A DNA stretch of 64,000 nucleotides. It comes from Calorimonas adulescens (GTDB lineage: Bacteria; Bacillota; Thermoanaerobacteria; Thermoanaerobacterales; UBA4877). The notes below the pieces were generated by a model that searched no databases, was not told where the DNA came from, and saw only the letters and a list, made by a program, of their open reading frames with translations. The stretch's first letter is position 1; the number at the start of each line of letters is the position of its first letter. The stretch lies in assembly GCF_008274215.1 (NCBI RefSeq), contig NZ_VTPS01000013.1, positions 1-64,000 of the forward strand, written 5' to 3'. The position numbers were made by a program, and so were the translations under genes. This document shows, piece after piece, positions 44,395 to 52,773 of this stretch.

Positions 44395-45142
44395 CCACCC
44401 GTCTAACGAGTGGTTTGTTCTGGGACTATAAGCCTCTGTTACCGGCCAGTGCCTAAAGGTGCTGGCTTTCACTTTGTTCAAGCCACTATACCTTTGCCTC
44501 TTTTGCCACCCCTAAAAGGACGAACGTATTACCGGCTACCCATTAAATGGGTCCTCATATTCTTTTACACCTAATTTATCCAACATGATGTCATATTTCT
44601 CCTGCTCTTGTATATACTTTCTGAGAGTTGCCTCATTAAGCCCTACCGTGCTTACCTAATATCCTTCTGCCCAAAAATGTCTGTTCCCAAATTTGTACTT
44701 CAAGTTTGCATGTTTGTCAAATATCATCAATGCACTCTTCCCTTTTAAGTATCCCATAAAGCTAGACACACTAATTTTGGGTGGTACGCTCACCAGCAGG
44801 TGTACATGATCCGGCATTAAATGTCCTTCTATAATTTTCACTCCTTTATATTGACATAATTCTTTTAATATATCCCTTATACTTTCTTTGTATTGATTAT
44901 ATATTATTTTTCGTCTATACTCAGGAGTGAACACAATGTGGTATTTGCACATCCATTTTGTGCCTGCCATTTCATCTCGTTTATTAGCCATTAAATCACC
45001 TTTCCTTTTGTTATATATAGTAGCTTGAACAACTCTATTATAACGGAAAGGTGATTTTTTGTATAACTTCTGTCGCACACCCGCATAGCGGGTGGTTTTT
45101 TGTTTCGCTTGCTATGCGAGCTCAACAGGCTAAAGCCCATAA
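44395..45142 (-). mobile_element. IS200-type element (copy B)
   Basis: Element of about 0.75 kb with the broken transposase (44536-44991) at its centre. The right end as read on the plus strand (45000-45142) matches the element at 1-182. It has a hairpin CACCCGCATAGCGGGTG (45070-45090). The other end carries two further hairpins: ACCAC.CGT/ACG.GTGGT at about 44395-44416 and CCAGTGCC/GGTGCTGG at 44456-44475. Such hairpins are the cleavage-guiding ends of IS200/IS605 elements. Outer limits are approximate. Confidence 0.7.
44536..44991 (-). pseudogene. tnpA: IS200 transposase TnpA with in-frame stop
   Basis: The frame from ATG 44991 to TAG 44536 would encode 151 residues. It shows KWMCKYHIVFTPEYRRKIIY, the HUH motif in MPDHVHLLVSVPPK and FGNRHFWAEGY. 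An in-frame TAG (44656-44658) then interrupts codon 112. The remaining 39 codons are still open and read STVGLNEATLRKYIQEQEKY... to EDPFNG. The catalytic tyrosine of the family lies in that YIxxQ helix, so the truncated protein lacks it. Most likely a TAC or TAT codon mutated to TAG, since related proteins have two tyrosines there. Confidence 0.85.
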
Positions 45143-45178
45143 TAAAAAAGGTACAGCGATCGCTGTACCTTATTTTTA
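45142..45178 (-). terminator. Terminator of the large sigma-54 operon
   Basis: A perfect 24-bp palindrome (45148-45171, centre GCGATCGC) begins 12 bases after the aldolase stop on the minus strand and is followed by TTTTTTATTATG. It is a strong rho-independent terminator and marks the operon end at the edge of the IS200 element. Confidence 0.88.
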
Positions 45179-45190
45179 TTTAACCATCAT

Positions 45191-45781
45191 TTATAGGCTT
45201 ATTGGCTGGAATTTTGCCCCTAATAACGTTAAATTAAAGAACTCCTTGGCATTTTCCTCTACGTATATAAGCTTAATAATAGCATCTTCTGCGTTCTCCC
45301 CCACAGTAACTACACCGTGACTCTTTAACAAGCAACAATCGTATCCTTGTAAAGCTTTTACTACATTATCTGCCAGTTCCTCTGTTCCCGGTTTTGCATA
45401 ATCTGCTACAGGAATTGTTATTGCTCCATAGTGCACAGCCTCTCTACTGACCGGTGGGATCTCCATGCCGGCAATTGCAAATGTTGTGGCATAGAGGGAA
45501 TGAGAATGGCAAATAGCATATACATCGTCCCTCTTCTGATAGATTTTAACATGCATCAAATATTCAACTGAAGGCTTGTATGGTGATGAAAGAATTTTCC
45601 CATTTTGATCTAATACCGAAATCATTTCTGGTAAAAGATTCCTTCTTGCAATTCCAGAAGGAGTAATGTAAATGTATCCGCTATATTTATCACGCACACT
45701 AAAATTGCCAGATTTATACTTGATCAACCCCTGCCTTTCTGCCTCTTGTGCCATTTCCACTACTTCTGCTCTGATATCCAT
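45191..45781 (-). CDS. Class II aldolase/epimerase (FucA/AraD family), distal copy
   Basis: Protein of 196 residues. Visible are SGNFSVRDKYSGYIYITPSG, the zinc ligands of the first pair in CHSHSLYATTFA, the catalytic-glutamate region PPVSREAVHYGA, and a third histidine in LLKSHGVVTVG. The family cleaves fuculose-1-P, rhamnulose-1-P or similar, or epimerises ribulose-5-P. It is the last gene of the operon and is only distantly related to the proximal family member at 51981. It may cleave the phosphorylated ketose formed by the dehydrogenases. Substrate unknown. Confidence 0.85.
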   Translation of the reverse strand: MDIRAEVVEMAQEAERQGLIKYKSGNFSVRDKYSGYIYITPSGIARRNLLPEMISVLDQNGKILSSPYKPSVEYLMHVKIYQKRDDVYAICHSHSLYATTFAIAGMEIPPVSREAVHYGAITIPVADYAKPGTEELADNVVKALQGYDCCLLKSHGVVTVGENAEDAIIKLIYVEENAKEFFNLTLLGAKFQPISL

Positions 45782-45841
45782 TTTAAAATTTACCCCCTTT
45801 ATATATTAAAAAATTATTAATAATCTTTAAATATCAAGGGT

Positions 45842-46159
45842 TTATGAACCTATTTGCGAAGTACATAAGATGTTTTTAACACATTGCTCAAAAATTACAT
45901 CAAAATTATCTTGATTCATTAATCCAACATATGCCGTTGGTATAACTAATACTTGGGATTTTAACTTGGTGCTAATCGGGCTTGGGCTTATCACTATAGA
46001 AGAAGCCGAATCCCAGTTGTTTACATCAAAATAATTTATTTCCAAAATGTCTGCGCTAAAAATATTTAATTTTTCTAAACTATTATTTACTAAGTTTATT
46101 ATTCTGGTATTATTGACATTGCACGAAGTCTGCAGCACAAGTACCCTAATCTTATCCAA
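45842..46159 (-). CDS. Divergent PTS IIB-like small protein
   Basis: Protein of 105 residues from TTG 46159, with GGGGG 8 bases upstream at the end of the SDR gene, which it overlaps by 8 bases. No family was recognised at first sight. Its layout follows GatB: VLVLQTSCNVNNTRIINLVN aligns with the phosphocysteine loop region, and SIVISPSPISTKLKSQVLVI with the second half. The single cysteine in that loop is shifted by two or three residues from the usual position. It may be a degenerate IIB used for sensing, or an unrelated protein of similar size. Confidence 0.45.
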   Translation of the reverse strand: MDKIRVLVLQTSCNVNNTRIINLVNNSLEKLNIFSADILEINYFDVNNWDSASSIVISPSPISTKLKSQVLVIPTAYVGLMNQDNFDVIFEQCVKNILCTSQIGS

Positions 46160-46916
46160 TGGTATAACCCCCGTCCACCGGTAACACAACGCCAGTTATA
46201 AAAGATGCTTTATCCGATGCCAAAAAAAGCACTGCTTCAGCTATTTCTTCTGGTAATGCATATCTTTTTAAAGGTATCTTATCCATACGCTCTTGTTCTT
46301 GCTGCAATAGACCTTGAACATCAAACCTACTTCTAACTCTTTCTGTCAGCGTAGGTCCCGGTGCCACCGCATTTACACGTATACCGTATTTTGCTAAATC
46401 CAATGCCAATATTTTGGTCATAGTATGGACACCAGATTTTGTTATCGTATATTGCATTTTATCGCTCTTAATTTGAAGCGCACTGGAAGATCCAATATTA
46501 ACTACCGAACCTTTGATAGAATTCTCTCTCATATATTGGGTAAAAATTTTTGTACAATGAAACACGCTCAAAAGATTAGTCTTGATTGACATGTCCCACA
46601 TTTCTTCTGTGATTTCTTCCCATTGAGTTTTATTTGTAAATCCGCCTGCATTATTAACCAAAATTTCAGGAGTGCCTATATCAGTTACAATATTGTGGCT
46701 GATATTCTCAATATCTTTATAATCACTTATATCGCAAAGATATCCGCAAACCCTCCCCTTTGTTTCGTCTTTTATTTTCTTAACTGCGGCATCCAACTTT
46801 TCAGCGTTTCTGGCTATTACAACGACGCTGGCATTCTCTTCTGCAAATTTTTTAGCTATTGCAAAACCTATACCACTACTTCCACCTGTCACAATCACAT
46901 TTTTGCCATCAAACAT
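46152..46916 (-). CDS. Short-chain dehydrogenase/reductase
   Basis: Protein of 254 residues from ATG 46916 after GGAG. Classical SDR: cofactor site VIVTGGSSGIGFAIAKKFAE, NNAG in ILVNNAGGFTN, a catalytic serine in VNIGSSSAL, and the YxxxK pair in QYTITKSGVHTM. The closing segment is RVNAVAPGPTLTERVRSRF and LPVDGGYTIG. It oxidises or reduces a hydroxyl on the sugar-derived intermediate. It follows the type 2 dehydrogenase by 48 bases. Confidence 0.88.
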   Translation of the reverse strand: MFDGKNVIVTGGSSGIGFAIAKKFAEENASVVVIARNAEKLDAAVKKIKDETKGRVCGYLCDISDYKDIENISHNIVTDIGTPEILVNNAGGFTNKTQWEEITEEMWDMSIKTNLLSVFHCTKIFTQYMRENSIKGSVVNIGSSSALQIKSDKMQYTITKSGVHTMTKILALDLAKYGIRVNAVAPGPTLTERVRSRFDVQGLLQQEQERMDKIPLKRYALPEEIAEAVLFLASDKASFITGVVLPVDGGYTIG

Positions 46917-46964
46917 ATTCAACTCCAATCACCGCCGTATAAAAATATTTTTAATAAAATAAAT

Positions 46965-47996
46965 TTACTTTTCCTCCAGCAGTTCATTCAATTGATTCAT
47001 AATACTTACTGGTATCGGGATACCATCTTTTAGACGAATCTCTTTTGTCATGTGTTCTATCTCTCCTGGTAATAGGACAGCCCCTGTTTCTTCAGCAGTT
47101 GGGCAAGATTTTATCTTCACTGTAAGTTCCTTTATTGACTCATAAAATTTATCTATATCGAAAATCACAGATGGATTAAGGCTCATGAGCAAGAAACCTA
47201 CATTTTGAGGTCTATCTATTTGATTATGCAATGACAAAACTTTATCCAAAAAGCCTGATCCTGATAACAAACCAGCTAAAATATCTACTATGAGCGATAA
47301 GCCATATCCTTTATGGCCCCCCAGTGGCAACAGGACCCCATTTAATGCCTCCTTCGGATCATCAGTGGGTCTTCCTTCTCTGTCTAAAGCCCACCCAACT
47401 GGAATTTTTTCTCCCTTTTCTAATGCTAAATAGATCTTAGATTTTGCAACCGCACTTGTGGCCATGTCCAGAATAATTGGTTTACTGTCCTTTACAGGGA
47501 CAGCTACTGATATTGGGTTTGTTCCTATGAGTGGTTTTTTACCTCCCCATGGGGGCATACTCGGTGGTGCATTACATATTGCTATTCCAATCATCCCTTT
47601 TTCTGCTGCTAAGGCACTATAATAAAAGGCTGGTCCAAATGTATTGCTGTTTCTACAAAAAGACGCAAACAATCCCTTGCTTTTTGATTCCTCTATGGCT
47701 TTCTCCATCGCCTTTCTTGCAACCACAGCACCCAATGCATTATCTCCATTGAATACAGAAAAAGAAATACCTTCCTTTTCAATTTTCACATTTGGGATGG
47801 GGTTAGCCCCACCATTTCTCAGTCTCTTTAAGTAGGTAGGCAATATTGCAACACCATGAGTATCTACTCCTCTTAAGTTTGCTTCCACGATTGTGTCAGC
47901 AATTATTTCCGCATCGTCTTTTGGTACAGACTCTTTCATAAGTAATGTCACACATATTTTACGCAGTTCACTTTCTTTGATCAAAACAGTCTCCAT
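46965..47996 (-). CDS. Type 2 malate/lactate dehydrogenase family protein (Ldh_2)
   Basis: Protein of 343 residues of the NAD(P) family that includes YlbC/AllD, sulfolactate dehydrogenase and 2,3-diketo-L-gulonate reductase. Seen are ANLRGVDTHGVAILPTYLKR, RNSNTFGPAFYYSALAAEKG, IGTNPISVAVP and LPLGGHKGYGLSLIVDILAG. It does not use the usual Rossmann fold. The likely substrate is a 2-oxo or 2-hydroxy sugar acid. A stable hairpin separates it from gatC upstream. Confidence 0.86.
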   Translation of the reverse strand: METVLIKESELRKICVTLLMKESVPKDDAEIIADTIVEANLRGVDTHGVAILPTYLKRLRNGGANPIPNVKIEKEGISFSVFNGDNALGAVVARKAMEKAIEESKSKGLFASFCRNSNTFGPAFYYSALAAEKGMIGIAICNAPPSMPPWGGKKPLIGTNPISVAVPVKDSKPIILDMATSAVAKSKIYLALEKGEKIPVGWALDREGRPTDDPKEALNGVLLPLGGHKGYGLSLIVDILAGLLSGSGFLDKVLSLHNQIDRPQNVGFLLMSLNPSVIFDIDKFYESIKELTVKIKSCPTAEETGAVLLPGEIEHMTKEIRLKDGIPIPVSIMNQLNELLEEK

Positions 47997-48023
47997 ATTT
48001 TATTTCACCACCATAACCATATT

Positions 48024-48057
48024 TAAGCTGATCACACTCAAGAGTGTGACCAGCTTA
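48024..48057 (-). other. Stable hairpin between gatC and the Ldh_2 gene
   Basis: TAAGCTG..TCACACTC pairs with GAGTGTGA..CAGCTTA over 16 positions with one mismatch. No T-run follows on the minus strand, so it is more likely a processing or stabilising element between the transporter part and the enzyme part of the operon than a terminator. Confidence 0.55.
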
Positions 48058-48072
48058 TTAGATCCCATACTC

Positions 48073-49425
48073 TTATAAATTAGTTGATTTTGATTCAGTA
48101 ACTTCCCCTGAGTAGTATTTTTTAAGTAAGTAAAAGCTAATAATCCCCAATATGACTATTACTGAGACAACTACTATATTTTTCTTCACAATCTCTACTC
48201 CAGCCCAAATTATCGGTGTTGTCTTCAACCAGGTAATTTGCGATACATTCTCGGGCATTTTTACCCCGACCTCTTTTGCAAGCATTGTGAACGAAGGCGC
48301 TACTGCACTTGCTCCCCATAAACTAATAGCCAGTACAAATACACCTATAATCAATGTCCTGACCAGGTCACCGCTGGTTATGGCAACTATTGGCGCCATT
48401 AAGCATCCAAAATTCCCCAGATCACCAAATGGCAAGGTAGTGTTACCTGGCAAAATTACAGATAAAACCACCAATACAGGAATCAATAATATTGCTGACG
48501 TAATAGTTGTGGGATGTCCTGCTAAAATCGGCCAATCAAGGCCAATATAGAATTCTCGGCCTGGGTATCTGCTTTTCATAAAGTCCGACGCTGCTTCTGA
48601 GATTGGCATAAGTGCTTCCATAAATATTCCTACAATTCGCGGTAACATTACCATTACAGTTGCGGTTACAACACCCAGTTTCAATATATTATCAAATGAA
48701 TATCCAGCCAAAGCTCCAATCAAAAGCCCCATTATTAATCCAATTATCAAATTTTCGCCCAAAAAACCGAGTTTCTTTTGTATTGTAGCTGGATCTGCCT
48801 TTAGTTTATTTAAACCAGGTATCTTATCAAGAAGATATGCTGCTGGCGTCACCATTACCAACCATGTTGCACACGGATGTGGAACCGATATCCCTGGTAC
48901 TCCGCTGACTTCCTGTACCTTCTTAGCAGTTAAATCGCCTAATTTCAATTCAATTATTATCATCGCCACTGCCAGAGCATATGACCAGAGTAGATTCCCC
49001 GTAATGCCATATATTATTGCACCTGCAAAAACTTTTTGCCAAACATTCCAAAGGTCTACATTTAATGTCTTTGTAAAGCCAACCCACAAAAGCAATAAAT
49101 TAAGTAAAATCTGCAAAGGAAACATGCTTGCTGCGTACGGCCAGGCCCAACTTATTGTGGAAGCTGCTGGCCAACCTATATCCATTGCAGTTAACTTTAA
49201 ACCAGTCCGATTAATCATTGCCTGTGCAGCTGGCGCTATCTGTCCAACCAATAGCTGGGAAATAAATAGATTTATGGCTGTAAAAGCGACACCTAATGTC
49301 AAACCTGCTCGTAACGCTTTCCCTGGTTTCAATCCAAAAATTAATCCCAGAAAGAACATTATAAGTGGAAGAAATACATTGGCACCTAAACCCACTATAT
49401 ACTGAACAATTCCAAGAAGATTCAT
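48073..49425 (-). CDS. PTS galactitol-type enzyme IIC (second system)
   Basis: Membrane protein of 450 residues, paralogous to the IIC at 40035. Shared segments are LIFGLKPGKALRAGLTLGVA, DIGWPAASTISWAWPYAASM, VPGISVPHPCATWLVMVTPA, YPGREFYIGLDWPILAGHPT and LPFGDLGNFGCLMAPIVAIT. It carries an extra C-terminal hydrophobic span (IVVVSVIVILGIISFYLL). Its start overlaps the IIB gene by 4 bases. It imports the inducer/substrate of the sigma-54 operon. Confidence 0.92.
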   Translation of the reverse strand: MNLLGIVQYIVGLGANVFLPLIMFFLGLIFGLKPGKALRAGLTLGVAFTAINLFISQLLVGQIAPAAQAMINRTGLKLTAMDIGWPAASTISWAWPYAASMFPLQILLNLLLLWVGFTKTLNVDLWNVWQKVFAGAIIYGITGNLLWSYALAVAMIIIELKLGDLTAKKVQEVSGVPGISVPHPCATWLVMVTPAAYLLDKIPGLNKLKADPATIQKKLGFLGENLIIGLIMGLLIGALAGYSFDNILKLGVVTATVMVMLPRIVGIFMEALMPISEAASDFMKSRYPGREFYIGLDWPILAGHPTTITSAILLIPVLVVLSVILPGNTTLPFGDLGNFGCLMAPIVAITSGDLVRTLIIGVFVLAISLWGASAVAPSFTMLAKEVGVKMPENVSQITWLKTTPIIWAGVEIVKKNIVVVSVIVILGIISFYLLKKYYSGEVTESKSTNL

Positions 49426-49715
49426 TTCTTTCCCTCCTCTAAAATCTTAAAAATTTCATCCAGGACATTTTTCTCGCCCACTCCTGTGAGGAATGACACG
49501 CCATTCACAACGGGAACATTGTCCACTTTTAACCCCGGTGTTATACTTATAATTAAGTCAGCATGTAGTATCTCACCTTGTAACTCACGAAAGGCAATTG
49601 GTTTAACATCTACATCAATGCCCTTCTCTTCACAAGCTTTCTTCACTTTTTGAGCAACAATTGTTGAACTTGCAATACCAGATCCACACAGGGTAATTAT
49701 CCTTTTCTTGGCCAT
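49422..49715 (-). CDS. PTS galactitol-type enzyme IIB (second system)
   Basis: Protein of 97 residues with the phosphocysteine loop RIITLCGSGIASSTIVAQKV (C10) and a C-terminal half DLIISITPGLKVDNVPVVNG like the GatB family. It sits between the IIA gene (35 bases upstream) and the IIC gene (4-base overlap). Confidence 0.92.
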   Translation of the reverse strand: MAKKRIITLCGSGIASSTIVAQKVKKACEEKGIDVDVKPIAFRELQGEILHADLIISITPGLKVDNVPVVNGVSFLTGVGEKNVLDEIFKILEEGKK

Positions 49716-49750
49716 ATAAAAGCCCCCCTTAATTGACTATAGTTATTGAA

Positions 49751-50212
49751 TCAATTACAAAGTCTATCTTTTAATATCGAAGCCACATATGAACTATCAT
49801 TAGCTAACAATATCTCCTCTATTACTTTAGAATCACAGATGAACTGAGAAAATTTTGACAGAAATATTGCTTGCTCTTCCTTTTTGTTTAATGCCAAAAG
49901 AAAAATTATTCTAACATCTACTGTTTCCTTATCATCTCCCATTAGGCCAAATCTTACTGGTTCTGTTAATGTTGCAACTGCTATTGCCGAGCTATTGCAA
50001 TGCTCAGCATCTGTGTGCGGTATAGCAATTTTTACTGGTTCTGTCGGCAAACCAGTCGGAAACCTTTTTTCTCTTTCTAATACACTCCTCAAAAAAGAGT
50101 CTTTCACCACCCCTTCCTGTAACAAAATATTTGCAAGTTTCATTATCACCTCTTCCTTATTTTTTGCCTCATAATTATTTAAAACAAATTTCTCATCAAT
50201 TTTAACATCCAT
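49751..50212 (-). CDS. PTS galactitol/fructose-type enzyme IIA (second system)
   Basis: Protein of 153 residues, PTS_EIIA type 2, with the phosphohistidine in VKIAIPHTDAEHC (near residue 66) and EREKRFPTGLPTEP before it. Unlike the first system, this IIA gene lies inside the sigma-54 operon, so IIA, IIB and IIC are made together. Confidence 0.9.
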   Translation of the reverse strand: MDVKIDEKFVLNNYEAKNKEEVIMKLANILLQEGVVKDSFLRSVLEREKRFPTGLPTEPVKIAIPHTDAEHCNSSAIAVATLTEPVRFGLMGDDKETVDVRIIFLLALNKKEEQAIFLSKFSQFICDSKVIEEILLANDSSYVASILKDRLCN

Positions 50213-50257
50213 AATTTCAGCTCCCAGAATCAGATTGTGATATGCAAACTCATGTAA

Positions 50258-50902
50258 TTACTCCATAAAGATTTTAATTTTTTCTACAAATTTTTTTGCT
50301 GTCTCAGTTATAGATTTAAAATCTCCAGATTTAGCTCCCGCTGTTAAAGAACCACCAACACCAACTGCTACGGCTCCAGCTTTAAACCACTCAGTGACAT
50401 TATCCAGATTTACACCACCTGTGGGCATAAGCGGCGCATACGGAAGTGGACCTCTTACAGCCTTCAAAAACGTAGGCCCAAGAGACTCTCCCGGAAATAT
50501 TTTTACAATGTCTGTCCCACATTCCATGGCTTCGATTATATCCTTTACTGTCATGGCTCCTGCCATAATAGGTATTTGATACCTATTGCACAGTTTTACT
50601 GTACCTATATTCAAAGAAGGTGTGACAATATACTGGGCTCCAGATAAGATAGCAATTCTTGCAGTTTCTGAATCCAGAACAGTCCCCGCTCCAACTAAAA
50701 GGGTATCTCTATCGTATTCCCCACTAAGAGTTTCTATTACTTTATCTGCGTGTGGTACTGTAAACGTTATTTCTATCGAATGTATCCCTCCTTCCAAACA
50801 GGCATCTGCTATCTTTCGAGCTTCTTCAGGATTTTCGGCTCGCACTATAGCCACTATACGATCTTTTAATATTCGATTTAAAACAGCTATTTTATTTATC
50901 AT
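50258..50902 (-). CDS. eda: KDPG/KHG-type aldolase
   Basis: Protein of 214 residues from ATG 50902, six bases after GGAGG. KDPG aldolase features are IVAIVRAENPEEARKIADAC, SIEITFTVPHADKVIE with the catalytic glutamate, LVGAGTVLDSETARIAI and VTPSLN. The Schiff-base lysine is in DIVKIFPGESLGPTFLKAVR, and a final phosphate site is MPTGGVNLDNVTEWFKAGA. It splits 2-keto-3-deoxy-6-phosphogluconate or an analogue to pyruvate and a triose phosphate. No gluconate-type dehydratase is present nearby, so the natural substrate is open. Confidence 0.88.
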   Translation of the reverse strand: MINKIAVLNRILKDRIVAIVRAENPEEARKIADACLEGGIHSIEITFTVPHADKVIETLSGEYDRDTLLVGAGTVLDSETARIAILSGAQYIVTPSLNIGTVKLCNRYQIPIMAGAMTVKDIIEAMECGTDIVKIFPGESLGPTFLKAVRGPLPYAPLMPTGGVNLDNVTEWFKAGAVAVGVGGSLTAGAKSGDFKSITETAKKFVEKIKIFME

Positions 50903-50932
50903 ATATGTTGCCTCCATTCTAACTTTAGTAAA

Positions 50933-51976
50933 TTACATGTTTGGATGAATAACCACCTTAAGAGCACTCGCTGTTTGAACAATTTCAAAACCCTTTAATG
51001 CATTCTCAATTGACAACTCTGTAGATATAATATCCGAAATATTAATCCTCCCCGAACCTAAGAAATCTATGGTCGCTTCATATTCATTGGGCCCAGACCC
51101 GTTGGCCCCAAATACCCCAATCTGCTTATAATGTATGAGGTTTGTGTCCAGTTGTATTATGGAATTATTATGTGGTAAGCCGGCAAAAAAGCTCACCCTG
51201 CCATTTTTCCTAACCATTTGAAGTGCTTGCAATTGTGCGATGCCTGATCCGCAGCTTACAATAACAACGTCAAATCCACGTCCGTTTGTTATTTTATCTG
51301 CTTCTTCAATAGGATCTTTAGTACCTGAATTAACAATAAAATCAATATCAAATCTCTCGGCCATTTTACATCTATCTTCTGACAGGTCAAAGAGTGCAAT
51401 TTTACTTGCTCCTCTATATCTTGCCTGGAGTGAATGCATTAAACCTATCGGCCCACCGCCAATTATTGCTACTGAACTCCCTATAGATATATTTAACAGG
51501 TTTTGCCCATTGTAAATTGCAGTAAATGGTTCAATCAGACATGCATTCCTCAAACTTAAGCTGTCGGGGATTCGCTTGACATTACCCATTTCAATGGCAA
51601 TGGCAGGTACTTTTACATATTCAGCAAATGCGCCATCAAAATCAAAGCCAATTATCTTTCTGTTATCACAGAGGTTCTGCATACCATGCTGGCAGTAATA
51701 ACATTTTCCACATGGTATCCCTGGTACTACTATCACTCTGTCTCCTATGTTATAACCACTTATATCTTTACCCACTTCTGCAACTGTACCAGAAAACTCA
51801 TGCCCCAGTATTCTTTCCCCTTTAATCCTTGTATGGCCGGATTTATACGTCCTTACATCAGTACCACAAATTGAACAGGAATCTACTTTAATCAGGATTT
51901 CATTTTCAGCGATTTCTGGTTTTGGTACGTCCATTACACTCATCTCATTAATCCCTTTAAAGACCAATGCCTTCAT
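50933..51976 (-). CDS. Zinc-dependent polyol/alcohol dehydrogenase
   Basis: Protein of 347 residues from ATG 51976, after GAGGAG. It is a medium-chain dehydrogenase with the catalytic zinc region CSICGTDVRTYKSGHT and GHEFSGTVAEVG, the structural-zinc cysteines in CGKCYYCQHGMQNLC, and a Rossmann site VAIIGGGPIGLMHSLQ. Related enzymes are sorbitol, galactitol-1-P and threonine dehydrogenases. With a galactitol-type PTS in the same operon, oxidation of an imported polyol phosphate is the natural guess. It begins 4 bases after the upstream aldolase. Confidence 0.88.
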   Translation of the reverse strand: MKALVFKGINEMSVMDVPKPEIAENEILIKVDSCSICGTDVRTYKSGHTRIKGERILGHEFSGTVAEVGKDISGYNIGDRVIVVPGIPCGKCYYCQHGMQNLCDNRKIIGFDFDGAFAEYVKVPAIAIEMGNVKRIPDSLSLRNACLIEPFTAIYNGQNLLNISIGSSVAIIGGGPIGLMHSLQARYRGASKIALFDLSEDRCKMAERFDIDFIVNSGTKDPIEEADKITNGRGFDVVIVSCGSGIAQLQALQMVRKNGRVSFFAGLPHNNSIIQLDTNLIHYKQIGVFGANGSGPNEYEATIDFLGSGRINISDIISTELSIENALKGFEIVQTASALKVVIHPNM

Positions 51977-51980
51977 ATCT

Positions 51981-52646
51981 TCACTCCTCTTTATGGTCCC
52001 TTTGACCATATTTAGTCAAATATTTTTTTCTGATATTCAAAATTTCATTATCGTCAAGCCTTAGAGGCGTTCCAATGCTGTTTGATATTACATATATCTT
52101 TGCAGCATTTTCGACGATTTCAGCCGTAGTATACGCATCATCCAAATTATTCCCCACAGCAACAACACCATGATTGGCTAAAAGTACCGCTGTCTTGTCT
52201 CCCATAGCATCCAATGCATTTCGGCCAAATTCTTCTGTACCGGACGACATATAGGGAGCAATCGGAACATCCCCACCAACTTTACTTGCAAGGGTAGCTA
52301 TCACAACAGGTATTGATTTCCCCGCACATGCAAATGCAGTTGCAAATATTGAATGAGTATGAACAATCCCTCCTATCCACGGTCTTTCTCTATAAAATAG
52401 GAGATGCAGAGGTGTTTCTGTACTTGGCTTCCATTTACCCTCTACCATTTTCCCCTCATTATCTACAACACATATATCTTCTGGATGCAGTTCATTATAA
52501 TCCATTCCACTGGGAGTTATAAAAATATATCCTGTCTCTGAGTCCCTTGCACTTACATTACCCCATGTCGCTGGTGCCATTCCAGACCTTGACATTTTAA
52601 GCGCAATATCTATAACTTTATTCCTAAGCTCCAAACCATTTTCCAT
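51981..52646 (-). CDS. Class II aldolase (FucA/AraD family), proximal copy
   Basis: Protein of 221 residues from ATG 52646, eight bases after GGAGG. Family features are APATWGNVSARDSETGYIFI, TPSGMDYNELHPEDICVVD, STETPLHLLFYRERP, zinc ligands in VHTHSIFATAFACAG and a third in LLANHGVVAVGNN. It is the first gene behind the -24/-12 promoter. It is more typical of fuculose/rhamnulose-phosphate aldolases than the distal family member. Confidence 0.88.
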   Translation of the reverse strand: MENGLELRNKVIDIALKMSRSGMAPATWGNVSARDSETGYIFITPSGMDYNELHPEDICVVDNEGKMVEGKWKPSTETPLHLLFYRERPWIGGIVHTHSIFATAFACAGKSIPVVIATLASKVGGDVPIAPYMSSGTEEFGRNALDAMGDKTAVLLANHGVVAVGNNLDDAYTTAEIVENAAKIYVISNSIGTPLRLDDNEILNIRKKYLTKYGQRDHKEE

Positions 52647-52718
52647 CAGCATCACCTCCAAATACAGTTTAATTTATCGATTAAAGCTTTTTATGATAGC
52701 CTTTCGACATTTATATAT

Positions 52719-52734
52719 AGCAAATTTCATGCCA
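52719..52734 (-). promoter_or_regulatory. Sigma-54 (-24/-12) promoter of the ten-gene operon
   Basis: On the minus strand TGGCATGAAATTTGCT, with GG and GC 12 bases apart, differs by one base from the promoter at 39697. The start point should lie near 52708, about 60 bases before the first aldolase codon. It is the only strong promoter seen for the operon running to 45191. Confidence 0.85.
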
Positions 52735-52773
52735 TATATTTGTATATCCTATTAACTGTACCTGTAGGTTATA

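Noticed and set aside
44395-44535. Hairpins at the distal end of IS200 copy B considered as a CRISPR-like or separate repeat array
   Set aside because: The two hairpins differ in sequence and fit the known end structures of IS200/IS605 elements; there is no regular spacing.
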